A stretch of 55,250 bases of DNA. It comes from Gammaproteobacteria bacterium. GTDB lineage: Bacteria; Pseudomonadota; Gammaproteobacteria; Xanthomonadales; SZUA-36. Where the stretch lies: positions 1 through 55,250 of the forward strand of contig JAUIBE010000016.1 of the NCBI GenBank assembly GCA_030428105.1. Direction: 5' to 3'. Positions 36,168-44,333 of this stretch are shown in pieces (positions within the stretch are counted from its first letter, which is position 1; each line of letters opens with the position of its first letter). The position numbers and the translations under genes were made by a program. The notes beneath the pieces are model-generated. The model did not search any database and was not told the origin of the DNA. It worked only from the letters and a program-made list of their open reading frames with translations.

Positions 36168-36281
36168 GCCACTCTGCAGTCAATCCTGGACCAGCGCGGT
36201 CCGGGAGCGCCATTTTCCGCTGCGACGTAATGACAACCGGCACAGTTCCAAACCCTGTGCCTGTTGTTATACTTACGCCCC

Positions 36282-36575
36282 ATGAAACTGGCGTCGCACC
36301 ATTCTTCCAGACTGCTCCGGTCGGCCATCCTGGTCCTGCTTCTGCTGGCCCAGGGTGTCGCCACCGCGCACCAGTTCGAGCACTGGGATCAACCTGCCGA
36401 GGAACTGTGCGCAAGCTGCTCGCTGAGCAGCGGTCTCGACGCCCCGGTTACGCCCGCCACTGGCACACTCGCCACCCCCGAACAGACTGAATTTATCTAT
36501 TGCTACAACTCGCTGAACCTACAGACCGTATCCCAGGGTCCGTACCATCAGCGAGCTCCCCCTGTTTCCCGGTAA
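36282..36575 (+). CDS. Small secreted CxxC protein (DUF2946-like) upstream of metal receptor
   Basis: A 97-residue protein from ATG 36282. The first 30 residues form a signal peptide (RSAILVLLLLAQGVATA). HQFEHWDQPAEELCASCSLSSG follows, giving a His-x-x-x-His and a Cys-x-x-Cys that could bind a metal. Small exported proteins with an H...CxxC pattern often sit ahead of zinc or copper receptors. This one lies 68 bases upstream of the TonB receptor, which makes co-transcription and a metal role plausible but unproven. The ORF could start earlier (36264), which I think is wrong. Confidence 0.55.
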   Translation: MKLASHHSSRLLRSAILVLLLLAQGVATAHQFEHWDQPAEELCASCSLSSGLDAPVTPATGTLATPEQTEFIYCYNSLNLQTVSQGPYHQRAPPVSR

Positions 36576-36643
36576 GTCACCTAAACGTTTGTTTTACCTT
36601 TGACCCTTGTGTAGAGGGTCTTGTGATATATCAGGAATCCAGG

Positions 36644-38926
36644 ATGCACACCAGAAAAGTTATTCCGTATTTGGTTATCGCCTATGTAGGCGGAGCCATG
36701 GCCTGGCATTTGCCGGCCCACGCGCAGCAATCAACCACAGACCAGGACCACGATGTCCACCACAGGCAGCGCCACGACGAGTTGCTGGAGGAAGTGGTTG
36801 TAACTGCCACTCCGATCGCGCGAACCGTAGTGGAAATGTCGCAGTCCGCCACCGTACTAAGCAACGAGGCGCTTGGCCGCGAACTCAACAACAACATCGG
36901 CGAAACCCTGACCCGCCTGCCTGGCCTGTCCAACGCCAGCTTCGGCCAGAATGTTGGCCGCCCGGTGATCCGCGGCATGCAGGGCGTGCGGGTTGGCGTG
37001 CTGAATGACAACATGACCTCGGCCGATGCCGCTGCCGTCAGCCAGGACCACGCTGTACCCACTGAGCCATTCCTCGCAGACCAAGTGGAGGTCCTACGCG
37101 GCCCCGCCACCCTGATCTACGGTTCTGGCGCCATCGGTGGTGTCGTTAACATGGTTAGCGATGTTATTCCCACCGAGGTTCCCGAGGACGGCGTTGAGGG
37201 CCGGGTGATGACCCAGTTCGATACCGCTTCCGACCAGAAATTCGGCGCCGGCCGAATCGACTTCGGCGCCGGCAATTTCGCCGTCCACGCCAACGCCTTT
37301 TACCGGCGCACGGATGACTACGAAATTCCTGGCTACGCCGACCTGTACGACGATGACGATCATGACGACCACGATGAAGATCATGATGAAGATCACGATC
37401 ACGAGGAAGATCACGACGAGGATCACGAGCACGAGGAAGAAACCTACGGCGTGCTCGAAAACAGCTTTCTCGACAATGACGGCGGCGCCATCGGCGTAAG
37501 CTGGATCGGCGAGAACTGGACCGCTGGAATGTCCTATACGCTGTACGACTCAGACTACGGCATTCCGGGCGCGCACAGCCATGCGCACGGCGAGGAAGAA
37601 GACCACCACGACGACGAGCATGACGAAGACGAGCACGACGAGGACCACGAGGACGAGGATCACGATCACGACGAGCACGATGAAGAAGAGCTTGTCACCA
37701 TCGGCCTGGAGAGCCAGCGCTACAACGGCCTGGTCATCGGTGAGAATCCGTTTGCCGGGTTCGAGCGCCTCAAGTTCAACGTGGCCGTAACCGACTACAC
37801 GCACACCGAGTACGAAGGCGATGAAATTGGCACCGTGTTCGACAGCGACACCACCGATGCCCGCCTGGAACTGCGTCACAACCCGTTCAACAACTGGACC
37901 GGCGCATTCGGTGGCCAGTGGACCAACCGTGACTTCAGCGCCGTTGGCGAGGAAGCCTTCGTGCCGCCATCAGAGACAGATACCTGGGCGTTGTTCTGGG
38001 TTGAATCAGTTGAGTTCGACAGTTGGCGACTGGACTTCGGCATCCGCTACGAGGACGTGAGCATCGACTCCTTCCTGCTGGAACACCACCACGAGGAAGA
38101 AGAAGACCACGATCACGATGAAGAAGAGCACGAGGAAGAAGCAGAAGCGGTATCGCGCGGCTTCAGCCCGCTGAGCTTCTCGGCTGCGGCGGTCTGGCAT
38201 GTGACTGACGCCAGCCACCTGGCCTTCACTTTCGCCAGCGCAGAGCGCGCGCCGACTGATGGCGAGTTGTTCTCCAACGGCCCGCACATCGCCAGCCAGA
38301 CCTTTGAGATTGGCGACCCCAACTTGAAGGTGGAAACCAACCGCCACTACGAAGCGGCATGGCGCACGCACGGCGGTCCGTTCAGCGGCAGCATCTCGCT
38401 GTACTACAACGACTTCGACAACTACATCTACGAGGCCGACACCGGCGAGATGGAAGATGATTTCCCGGTGCGTCAGTGGTCGCAGCAGGATGCAGAGTTT
38501 ACCGGCGGTGAAATCGAAGTGCGCTGGGATGTAGCCAGCAACGAAACCGGCCACTGGCAACTGTTCGGGTTTTACGACCGCGTGAAGGCTGAACTGGCCG
38601 ATGGCAGCAACGTGCCACGCATTCCGCCGCAACGCTTTGGTCTCGGAGTTGACTGGGACCGCAGCGCCTGGGCGGGCAACATCACCTGGATCAATGCGGA
38701 TTCACACACCGATACCGCGGAGTTTGAGACCCCGACGCCGGGCTATGACCTGCTCAACGCGGAGCTTTCATACCGCTTCCCGCTGGGTGACCGGTCAATG
38801 GTGGAAATCTACCTGAAGGGCAAGAACCTGCTGGACGAAGACATTCGCAACAGCACTTCTCTGCTCAAGGACCAGGCTCCGCAAATCGGCCGCAACTACA
38901 TCCTCGGCGCGCGTTTCGCGTTCTGA
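36644..38926 (+). CDS. TonB-dependent receptor, ZnuD-like, with His/Asp/Glu-rich loops
   Basis: A 760-residue outer-membrane receptor from ATG 36644 (CAGGAATCCAGG upstream), signal peptide about 1-28. The plug domain begins with EEVVVTATPIAR and includes GRPVIRGMQGVRVGVLND, then LRGPATLIYGSGAIGGVVN, all conserved in this family. The barrel carries three His/Asp/Glu stretches (about 235-265, 311-349, 480-502). This layout matches ZnuD-type receptors, which bind zinc (some related ones bind cobalt or nickel) at the outer face through such loops. Uptake is energised by TonB. Expression should be under a zinc regulator, but I did not find a convincing Zur site. Final strand ends ILGARFAF. Confidence 0.92.
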   Translation: MHTRKVIPYLVIAYVGGAMAWHLPAHAQQSTTDQDHDVHHRQRHDELLEEVVVTATPIARTVVEMSQSATVLSNEALGRELNNNIGETLTRLPGLSNASFGQNVGRPVIRGMQGVRVGVLNDNMTSADAAAVSQDHAVPTEPFLADQVEVLRGPATLIYGSGAIGGVVNMVSDVIPTEVPEDGVEGRVMTQFDTASDQKFGAGRIDFGAGNFAVHANAFYRRTDDYEIPGYADLYDDDDHDDHDEDHDEDHDHEEDHDEDHEHEEETYGVLENSFLDNDGGAIGVSWIGENWTAGMSYTLYDSDYGIPGAHSHAHGEEEDHHDDEHDEDEHDEDHEDEDHDHDEHDEEELVTIGLESQRYNGLVIGENPFAGFERLKFNVAVTDYTHTEYEGDEIGTVFDSDTTDARLELRHNPFNNWTGAFGGQWTNRDFSAVGEEAFVPPSETDTWALFWVESVEFDSWRLDFGIRYEDVSIDSFLLEHHHEEEEDHDHDEEEHEEEAEAVSRGFSPLSFSAAAVWHVTDASHLAFTFASAERAPTDGELFSNGPHIASQTFEIGDPNLKVETNRHYEAAWRTHGGPFSGSISLYYNDFDNYIYEADTGEMEDDFPVRQWSQQDAEFTGGEIEVRWDVASNETGHWQLFGFYDRVKAELADGSNVPRIPPQRFGLGVDWDRSAWAGNITWINADSHTDTAEFETPTPGYDLLNAELSYRFPLGDRSMVEIYLKGKNLLDEDIRNSTSLLKDQAPQIGRNYILGARFAF
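37346..37441. repeat. DNA repeat coding for Asp/His/Glu-rich receptor loop 1
   Basis: A run of GAC/GAT/GAA/GAG with CAC/CAT codons in the TonB receptor gene, highly biased and prone to slippage. The similar runs at about 37575-37691 and 38082-38148 code for loops 2 and 3. Confidence 0.8.
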
Positions 38927-38942
38927 TCATGGCCTCCGCATC

Positions 38943-38968
38943 TCCCGGGGAGCCGAGGCTCCCCGGGA
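38943..38968 (+). terminator. Possible terminator: perfect 26-base palindrome after the TonB receptor
   Basis: TCCCGGGGAGCC pairs with GGCTCCCCGGGA (38943-38954 with 38957-38968), effectively a 10-11 base stem with a tiny loop, 16 bases after the receptor stop. There is no T run, so this is not a classical terminator and may be a protein-binding palindrome. Confidence 0.4.
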
Positions 38969-39170
38969 ATGCACTCACACCACGCGCGGACGGGTTGCAA
39001 AGTGGCGCTTCGCACACATCAAGCTGGTGGCTCATGACAATCGCAGGAGCTTGCCACGGCCGGAATTTCCATCCCGGAGACCGGCGCCAGCCATCGCTCC
39101 ACCCCTTGCTTGATGTGCCCTGTTGCAGCACATATACTCCCTTGCTTGACAACCTTACCAGGGGCACCGA

Positions 39171-39605
39171 ATGCCTATTCCCAGCCTGAACTACATCAAG
39201 AATTTCTTTAACGGCACCAAGGAGCCCGAGGACAAGCAGGAACTGTACAAGGAACTGTTTTTGATGACCCTGGCGCGCGCCGCCAAGGCCGACCTGTACA
39301 CCAACGAAAAAGAGGTGCAGAAGGTCCAGGACATCCTGTCCTCGCTGTTCGACGACGAAGTGACCGTCGCCGAGATTCGCACCATGGCTTCATCGGAGCT
39401 TTTCGAAAGCGTGCCGCTGAAGAAATATCTCGAGCGCACCGGCCCCCACCTGGATCCGGAACACAAGAAAGCCATTGTCCAGGGACTGGTGGATGTAGTC
39501 GGCAGCGACGGCCTGGTTTCAGACCGGGAAATCGAATACTTCAACATGGTGGTCACCGCGCTCAACCTCACCCCCGCCGAGGTCATTGGCTTGAGGGCCA
39601 GCTAA
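39171..39605 (+). CDS. TerB-like protein
   Basis: A 144-residue, all-helical cytosolic protein. ELYKELFLMTLARAAKADLYTNEKEVQKVQDIL and IVQGLVDVVGSDGLVSDREIEYFNMVVTALNL are the two halves of the TerB fold: paired helices with an acidic D-G-x-x-(S/T)-x-x-E loop that binds a metal. The family is tied to tellurite resistance in TerB itself and to DjlA/membrane stress in others; nothing nearby settles the role. It starts with ATG after ACCAGGGGCACCGA. A gene-poor stretch follows. Confidence 0.86.
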   Translation: MPIPSLNYIKNFFNGTKEPEDKQELYKELFLMTLARAAKADLYTNEKEVQKVQDILSSLFDDEVTVAEIRTMASSELFESVPLKKYLERTGPHLDPEHKKAIVQGLVDVVGSDGLVSDREIEYFNMVVTALNLTPAEVIGLRAS

Positions 39606-39880
39606 GCCAACAGCGCTTCCTTCTTACAACACCACTTCCTGACAAACCCGACACGCCCTCTTCAAGGCAAGCGGGTCACTTAATCGAACGCCCATTGCTG
39701 GGCGTTGAGACTCGTGCCGGAACGCTTTTCGGTCTGGGTCACTCCGACCAAAAAAGCCCCAAGCCTTGAATGCCAGTACGGCAACCCCTTTTTGCCCGCG
39801 TAATCCCATCCCTGGCGGCCGGGTCTGGTAGGAGACTTGCCGAGTAACTCCTGGCTGCAGCCTGCCGTACATCGGCCAAA

Positions 39881-39910
39881 TTGGACCGTTTATGAGAATC
39901 GTAGTATGTT
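39881..39910 (+). promoter_or_regulatory. Candidate sigma-70 promoter for a small RNA or leader
   Basis: TTGGAC at 39881-39886, 18 bases, then TATGTT at 39905-39910. It is close to consensus in both boxes apart from spacing one base long, and it lies about 140 bases before a strong terminator with no gene in between. Confidence 0.5.
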
Positions 39911-39916
39911 AAAAAG

Positions 39917-40054
39917 AGATCAAGGGGGCGGGTTACCAGGACGTAACTTCCTAGCAAGGCAACACGGACGAACTGATATCTCGCCACCCGACAGAAGTGT
40001 GTCGGGATATGCGCGGCCAGGTTGCATTCATTCGGCGCCTGGCCGCGTTTTTTT
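39917..40054 (+). ncRNA. Candidate small RNA (or terminated leader) upstream of the M16 peptidase gene
   Basis: About 138 bases between a promoter-like element and a strong terminator, without a coding frame with a start signal. Near the end a two-part hairpin forms: an outer ATATC/GATAT, then CCCGACA/TGTCGGG (about 39976-40010). The terminator hairpin CGCGGCCAGG/CCTGGCCGCG (40012-40021 with 40038-40047) and seven T (40048-40054) follow. Length and layout suit an sRNA, or an attenuator leader for the peptidase gene starting at 40070. I recognise no known RNA family. Confidence 0.4.
40012..40054 (+). terminator. Strong Rho-independent terminator
   Basis: A perfect 10-base stem, CGCGGCCAGG/CCTGGCCGCG, with a 16-base loop and a run of seven T. 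It lies 15 bases before the start codon of the M16 peptidase gene, so either it ends an upstream RNA or it attenuates the peptidase gene. TTGAGGA, the peptidase ribosome-binding site, follows directly. Confidence 0.82.
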
Positions 40055-40069
40055 GTTGAGGACCCCCTA

Positions 40070-42949
40070 ATGAAATTCCTGTTCAGCAAGTTTCTTGTGC
40101 TGCTCGCTGCTGTATGGCTGGCCGCATGTGCATCACCCACCACCGACCCCGCCCCTGCCGAGGAAACGCTTCCCCAGGGCGTGCGCCTGGTTGAACGCTT
40201 TGAAGGCGAGCCTGGCGAGTTCGCCATTCCCTACGCCAAGTATGAACTGGACAACGGGCTGACGGTGATCCTCCACGAGGACCATTCCGACCCGCTGGTC
40301 CATGTGGACCTTGCCTACCACGTGGGCTCCGCCCGCGAAGAACCCGGGCGCTCCGGCTTCGCACACTTTTTCGAGCACATGATGTTCGAGGGTTCCGAAA
40401 ATGTTGGCGAGGGCGATTACTCCCGCCTGATCAGCAACGCCGGTGGCTCACTCAACGGCACCACCAACTCGGACCGCACCAATTACTACGCCAGCATTCC
40501 GCGCAACCAGCTTGAGCTGGTGCTGTGGCTTGAAGCGGACCGCATGGGCTTGCTGCTGCCGGCGGTCGACCAGGAGAAATTCGAGGTCCAGCGCGAAACG
40601 GTGAAGAACGAACGCGCCCAGCGCATTGACAACGTGCCCTATGGCCGCGCCAGCGAGACCATGATGCAGAACCTGTATTCCGAGGGGCATCCGTATTCCT
40701 GGCCGGTGATCGGCTGGACCGAAGACCTCAACGCTGCTGACCTCGACGACCTGCGGCGCTTTTTCCTGCGCTGGTACGGCCCCAACAACGCGCAGATGGT
40801 CATTGGCGGCGACATCGATGTGCGGCAAACCCTGGAATGGATTGTTAAGTACTTCGGCCCTATCCCGCGCGGCCCGGAGGCGGAAAAACTGCCCAAGCAA
40901 CCGGCCCGCATTGAGGCCGACCGCTACGTCACCCTGGAAGACAATATCCACTTGCCGGCGATTGCGATGCTGGTGCCCACCGTGTACTTCGATCACGAGG
41001 ATGAAGCGCCGCTGGATATCGCCGCGCGCATTCTTGGCCAGGGCCAGGCCTCCTTGCTTTACCAGCGACTGGTGCAGACCGGCCGTGCAGTCAACGCCTT
41101 CGTCAGCCACCCCTGTCGCGAGTTGGCCTGCGAAATGTCATTCGTGGTGATCCAGAACCCGTCATCCGGCGAAACCCTCGCCGAGATGGAAGAAGCCATT
41201 CGCGAGACCATGCGCGAATTCGCCGAGCGCGGCGTCACCCAGGCAGACCTGGACATGTTCAAGGCGCGCTTTGAATCCGGCCGGGTATTCGGTATGCAAA
41301 GCGTCTCCGGCAAGGTGGGCGCACTGGCCTACACCGAGATGTTCACCGGCGACCCGAAGCGCGCGCTTGAGGACATCGAGCGCTACAACGCGGTGACCAC
41401 CGAGGACGTTACCCGAGCCTTTCGCGAGTACATTGAAGACCAGCCCATGGTGGTGCTGAGCATCGTGCCCGAGGGGCGCACCGACCTCGCCGCGCATGAG
41501 CCGAACTACACAGCGCCCCCGGCGGCGGTGGCGCTTGAAGGCGGCTTTGAGGACGACTCGCCGGAGCTGCGCACTTTCACCGATGACTTTGACCGCAGCA
41601 TCCAGCCCGAACCCGGCAGCAACCCCAATGCCGAGCTGCCACCGGTTACCGACCTGACCCTGGCCAACGGTGTCCGCATGCTGGCGGTGCCGAATACTGA
41701 AACACCCACGGTCACCATCCGCGCCGTGTTCGACATGGGCCAGCGTGACGAGCCACCGGGCAAGGCGGGCCTGGCCGGCCTCACTGCCGCCCTGATGCAG
41801 GAAGCCACGCAGCGCCGCACCACGGCGGAATTCAGCGATGCGCTCGACCGCATCGGCGCGCGCCTGTCGGTGGCCTCGGGCAATTACGAAACCTCGGTCA
41901 CGCTGTCGGTGCTCGACTGGCACCTGGATGACGGCATGGCATTGATGATGGAGCGCATTCTTGAACCGGCCTTCAAGCAGGAAGACTTCGACCGGGTCAA
42001 GGCGCAACTGATGGAATCACTGATGCAGGCGCGCAAGTCGGGCCCCTCGCTGGCCTCGCGCGCCACCGATGCCGTGCTGGCCGGGCCGACCCACCCCTTG
42101 TCCTACCCGGGCGGCGGCCTGCCCTCCACGGTCGAAGGCATCACCCTGGAAGACGTGAAGGCTTTCTATGCTGCCAACATGCCACGCCACCTGGTGGGCG
42201 TGCTGGCCAGCAGCAGCCTGTCGATGGATGAAACCCGCAAGGCGCTGCAGCCACTGGGCGCGATTGACGTCCAGGCCAATGCGCGCGGGCCGATAGAAGG
42301 ACTGCCCGAAATTGAAGGCCGCACCCTGTACGTGGTCAACAAGGACGAGGCCGCGCAATCCAGTGTGCGCCTGGTGCACCCTTCCATTCCTTACGACGCC
42401 CTGGGTGAACACTTCCGCTCGGCGTTGATGAACTTCCCGCTGGGCGGCACCTTCGACTCGCGCATCAACCTCAACCTGCGCGAGGACAAGGGATGGACTT
42501 ACGGCGCGGGCACCGGGTTCAATGCCGGCCCTGAACTGGGCAGTTTCCGTTTCTCCGGCGAGATCAACAAGGACGCCACTGCCGACGCCATCGTCGAGGT
42601 GCTGCAGGAACTGGAGACCTACGTTGCGACCGGCATGAGCGAAGCCGAATACCAGTACATGCAAAACGCCATTGGCCAGCGCGACGCCCTGCGCTACGAG
42701 ACCCCCGGCGCCAAGCTGGGCCTGCTGGACAACGTGATGCGCTACGACCTGCCGGTGGATTACCGCAAGCAGCAAAACACCATCATGCAGCAGACCAGCC
42801 GCGAGGCGCTGAATGCCCTGGCCACTGAACTGATCCACCCGGACAACCTGGCCATCGTGGTGGTGGGCGACCTGGAAGTGCTGCTTCCCGAGCTGGAGGC
42901 GCTGGGTTTGCCGATTGTTGAACTGGACGAGGACGGGTTTCCGCTCTGA
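40070..42949 (+). CDS. M16-family zinc metallopeptidase lipoprotein
   Basis: A 959-residue peptidase from ATG 40070 (GAGGA upstream; the longer frame lacks a signal). It is a lipoprotein with Cys20 in the lipobox LAAC. The first M16 domain carries the inverted zinc motif HFFEH (His99, Glu102, His103), and a Glu about 76 residues on is the usual third ligand. Repeats of the fold follow, with the second half (about 520-950; LANGVRMLAVPN, AVFDMGQRDEPPGKAGLAGL) lacking the zinc motif, as in two-domain M16 peptidases. Expected role: periplasmic degradation of peptides. Its ORF begins immediately after a terminator, so expression may be attenuated. Confidence 0.92.
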   Translation: MKFLFSKFLVLLAAVWLAACASPTTDPAPAEETLPQGVRLVERFEGEPGEFAIPYAKYELDNGLTVILHEDHSDPLVHVDLAYHVGSAREEPGRSGFAHFFEHMMFEGSENVGEGDYSRLISNAGGSLNGTTNSDRTNYYASIPRNQLELVLWLEADRMGLLLPAVDQEKFEVQRETVKNERAQRIDNVPYGRASETMMQNLYSEGHPYSWPVIGWTEDLNAADLDDLRRFFLRWYGPNNAQMVIGGDIDVRQTLEWIVKYFGPIPRGPEAEKLPKQPARIEADRYVTLEDNIHLPAIAMLVPTVYFDHEDEAPLDIAARILGQGQASLLYQRLVQTGRAVNAFVSHPCRELACEMSFVVIQNPSSGETLAEMEEAIRETMREFAERGVTQADLDMFKARFESGRVFGMQSVSGKVGALAYTEMFTGDPKRALEDIERYNAVTTEDVTRAFREYIEDQPMVVLSIVPEGRTDLAAHEPNYTAPPAAVALEGGFEDDSPELRTFTDDFDRSIQPEPGSNPNAELPPVTDLTLANGVRMLAVPNTETPTVTIRAVFDMGQRDEPPGKAGLAGLTAALMQEATQRRTTAEFSDALDRIGARLSVASGNYETSVTLSVLDWHLDDGMALMMERILEPAFKQEDFDRVKAQLMESLMQARKSGPSLASRATDAVLAGPTHPLSYPGGGLPSTVEGITLEDVKAFYAANMPRHLVGVLASSSLSMDETRKALQPLGAIDVQANARGPIEGLPEIEGRTLYVVNKDEAAQSSVRLVHPSIPYDALGEHFRSALMNFPLGGTFDSRINLNLREDKGWTYGAGTGFNAGPELGSFRFSGEINKDATADAIVEVLQELETYVATGMSEAEYQYMQNAIGQRDALRYETPGAKLGLLDNVMRYDLPVDYRKQQNTIMQQTSREALNALATELIHPDNLAIVVVGDLEVLLPELEALGLPIVELDEDGFPL

Positions 42950-42965
42950 CGAATTTTGGTGACCG

Positions 42966-42989
42966 GGTCGCGGCCTTTAGGTCGCGACC
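42966..42989. repeat. REP-type palindrome (variant)
   Basis: GGTCGCG...CGCGACC with the internal GCCTTTAGG core shared with the other REP copies at 44288, 50111 and 53902-53996. It lies just after the M16 gene. Confidence 0.55.
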
Positions 42990-43021
42990 GGTATAACCAT
43001 GTGCCAAATAGTTCTGTAGCC

Positions 43022-43053
43022 TTGCTGCCATCGCAATCGACCCCATTTATAAT
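43022..43053 (+). promoter_or_regulatory. Promoter of the liu-type operon
   Basis: A perfect -10 box TATAAT at 43048-43053, with candidate -35 TTGCTG at 43022-43027 (20-base spacer) or CTGCCA at 43025-43030 (17-base spacer). Six to seven bases past the -10 box falls on the A of the ATG at 43060, so the isovaleryl-CoA dehydrogenase mRNA may be leaderless. Confidence 0.55.
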
Positions 43054-43059
43054 GGTCTG

Positions 43060-44241
43060 ATGGTGGCAGCTTCCCTTGAAATGAATGACCCTTCCGCTCT
43101 TGAAGACGAGCTAGAACTGCTGCGCGACACGGTGCGCCGCTTCGCCGAAGCCGAGATTGCACCCCGCGCCGCGAAAATCGACGAAGCCAACGAATTTCCA
43201 CAGGACCTGTGGCCCAAACTGGGCGAACTTGGCCTGCTGGGCATGACCGTCCCCGCCGAGTACGGCGGCTCCGAGATGGGCTACTACGCCCACCAGATCG
43301 CGATGGAGGAAATCTCCCGCGCATCCGGCTCGGTGGGCCTCAGTTACGGCGCCTGCTCCAACCTCTGTATCGATAACCTCTACCGCAACGGCAACGAAGA
43401 ACAGCGCCAGAAATACCTGCCCGCACTGTGCGGCGGCGAGACCGTCGGCGCGCTGGCCATGTCTGAGCCGGGCGCCGGTTCGGATGTCGTCGGTTCCATG
43501 AGTTGCACTGCCGAGAAACGCGGCGATGTGTGGGTGGCCAACGGCAACAAGATGTGGATCACCAACGGCCCGGAAGCCGGCGTACTGGTGGTGTACATGC
43601 GCACCGGCGGCCGCGACCTGGGTTCGAAGTGCATGACGGCCTTTATCGTCGAGCGCGACATGCCCGGTTTTTCCACCGCGCAGAAACTCGACAAGCTTGG
43701 CATGCGCGGCTCCAACACCTGCGAATTGATATTCGACAACGTCGAAATTCCCGGGGAAAACATCCTGGGTGAGGTCGGTGAAGGCGCCAAGGTGCTGATG
43801 AGTGGCCTGAACACGGAGCGGCTGGTGCTTTCCGGCGGCCCGGTGGGCCTGATGCAAGCGGCCATGGACCTGGTGATTCCCTACATCCGCGAGCGCAAGC
43901 AATTCCAGCGGCCCATCGGCGATTTTGGCGCCATGCAGGCCAAGATTGCCGACATGTACACCGCGCTGCAATCGTCACGGGCGTTTGCCTACAGCGTGGC
44001 GCAGGAATACGACCGCGGACGCAAGTCGCGCATCGACCCGGCCTCCTGCCTGTTGCACGCCTCCAGGAGCGCGGTGGCCGTTTCCCTGGAAGCCATCCAG
44101 GTGCTGGGCGGCAATGGCTACATCAACGAGTTCCCGGCGGGGCGCATCATGCGCGACGCCAAGCTGTACGAGATCGGCGCCGGCACCAACGAAATTCGGC
44201 AGATGCTGATCGGCCGGGAGTTGTTCCGCGGATCTGAATAA
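43060..44241 (+). CDS. liuA: Isovaleryl-CoA dehydrogenase
   Basis: A 393-residue acyl-CoA dehydrogenase. [14 protein letters not shown] and WITNG bind [17 protein letters not shown] follows, and the catalytic Glu of this subfamily sits at residue 253 in [11 protein letters not shown]; isovaleryl-CoA dehydrogenase keeps it there rather than at the later position used by other members. The end is [16 protein letters not shown]. It oxidises isovaleryl-CoA to 3-methylcrotonyl-CoA in leucine breakdown. It heads an operon with thiolase, carboxylase beta, hydratase and dehydrogenase. No Shine-Dalgarno is seen before ATG 43060 or the alternative ATG 43081, which fits a leaderless start. Confidence 0.93.
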   Translation: MVAASLEMNDPSALEDELELLRDTVRRFAEAEIAPRAAKIDEANEFPQDLWPKLGELGLLGMTVPAEYGGSEMGYYAHQIAMEEISRASGSVGLSYGACSNLCIDNLYRNGNEEQRQKYLPALCGGETVGALAMSEPGAGSDVVGSMSCTAEKRGDVWVANGNKMWITNGPEAGVLVVYMRTGGRDLGSKCMTAFIVERDMPGFSTAQKLDKLGMRGSNTCELIFDNVEIPGENILGEVGEGAKVLMSGLNTERLVLSGGPVGLMQAAMDLVIPYIRERKQFQRPIGDFGAMQAKIADMYTALQSSRAFAYSVAQEYDRGRKSRIDPASCLLHASRSAVAVSLEAIQVLGGNGYINEFPAGRIMRDAKLYEIGAGTNEIRQMLIGRELFRGSE

Positions 44242-44287
44242 ACCTGTTTCGCAAGCTGCAGTTCGCCTCTGCCAGGTATCGAAACGC

Positions 44288-44313
44288 CTGTAGGAGCGGG
44301 CTTTAGACCGCGA
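44288..44313. repeat. REP-type palindrome
   Basis: CTGTAGGAGCGGG...CCGCGAC, one of the TAGGAGCGG-class repeats, in the gap between liuA and the thiolase gene. Its position inside the operon could slow read-through or stabilise the upstream transcript. Confidence 0.65.
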
Positions 44314-44333
44314 CAAACATTAAGGACCATCAC

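Larger units (their letters stand above)
39606..40069. other. Structured non-coding region
   Basis: 464 bases between the TerB-like gene and the M16 peptidase. It contains a perfect stem-loop AACGCCCA/TGGGCGTT with TTGC loop (39687-39706), two direct copies of GGGTCACT (about 39673 and 39736), an 8-base inverted pair TTCAAGGC/GCCTTGAA (39661-39668 with about 39763-39770), and at its right end a promoter-like element, a hairpin and a strong terminator (listed separately). Open frames on the minus strand here look like shadows. The left half may be a further RNA, but I cannot name it. Confidence 0.5.

Noticed and set aside
36241-36281. Possible Zur box before the small CxxC gene
   Set aside because: The stretch has TGTTATAC-like bases but no second, symmetric half, so I do not claim a zinc-regulator site.
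36500-36643. 48-codon N-terminal extension of the TonB receptor
   Set aside because: It would hide the signal peptide inside the protein and overlaps the small CxxC gene; ATG 36644 has a better binding site.
39624-40227. Minus-strand frames (39624-39872 and 39739-40227) in the TerB-M16 gap
   Set aside because: The second overlaps the peptidase gene and the terminator hairpin; neither has a convincing ribosome-binding site or recognisable domain, and the structured DNA explains the base bias.
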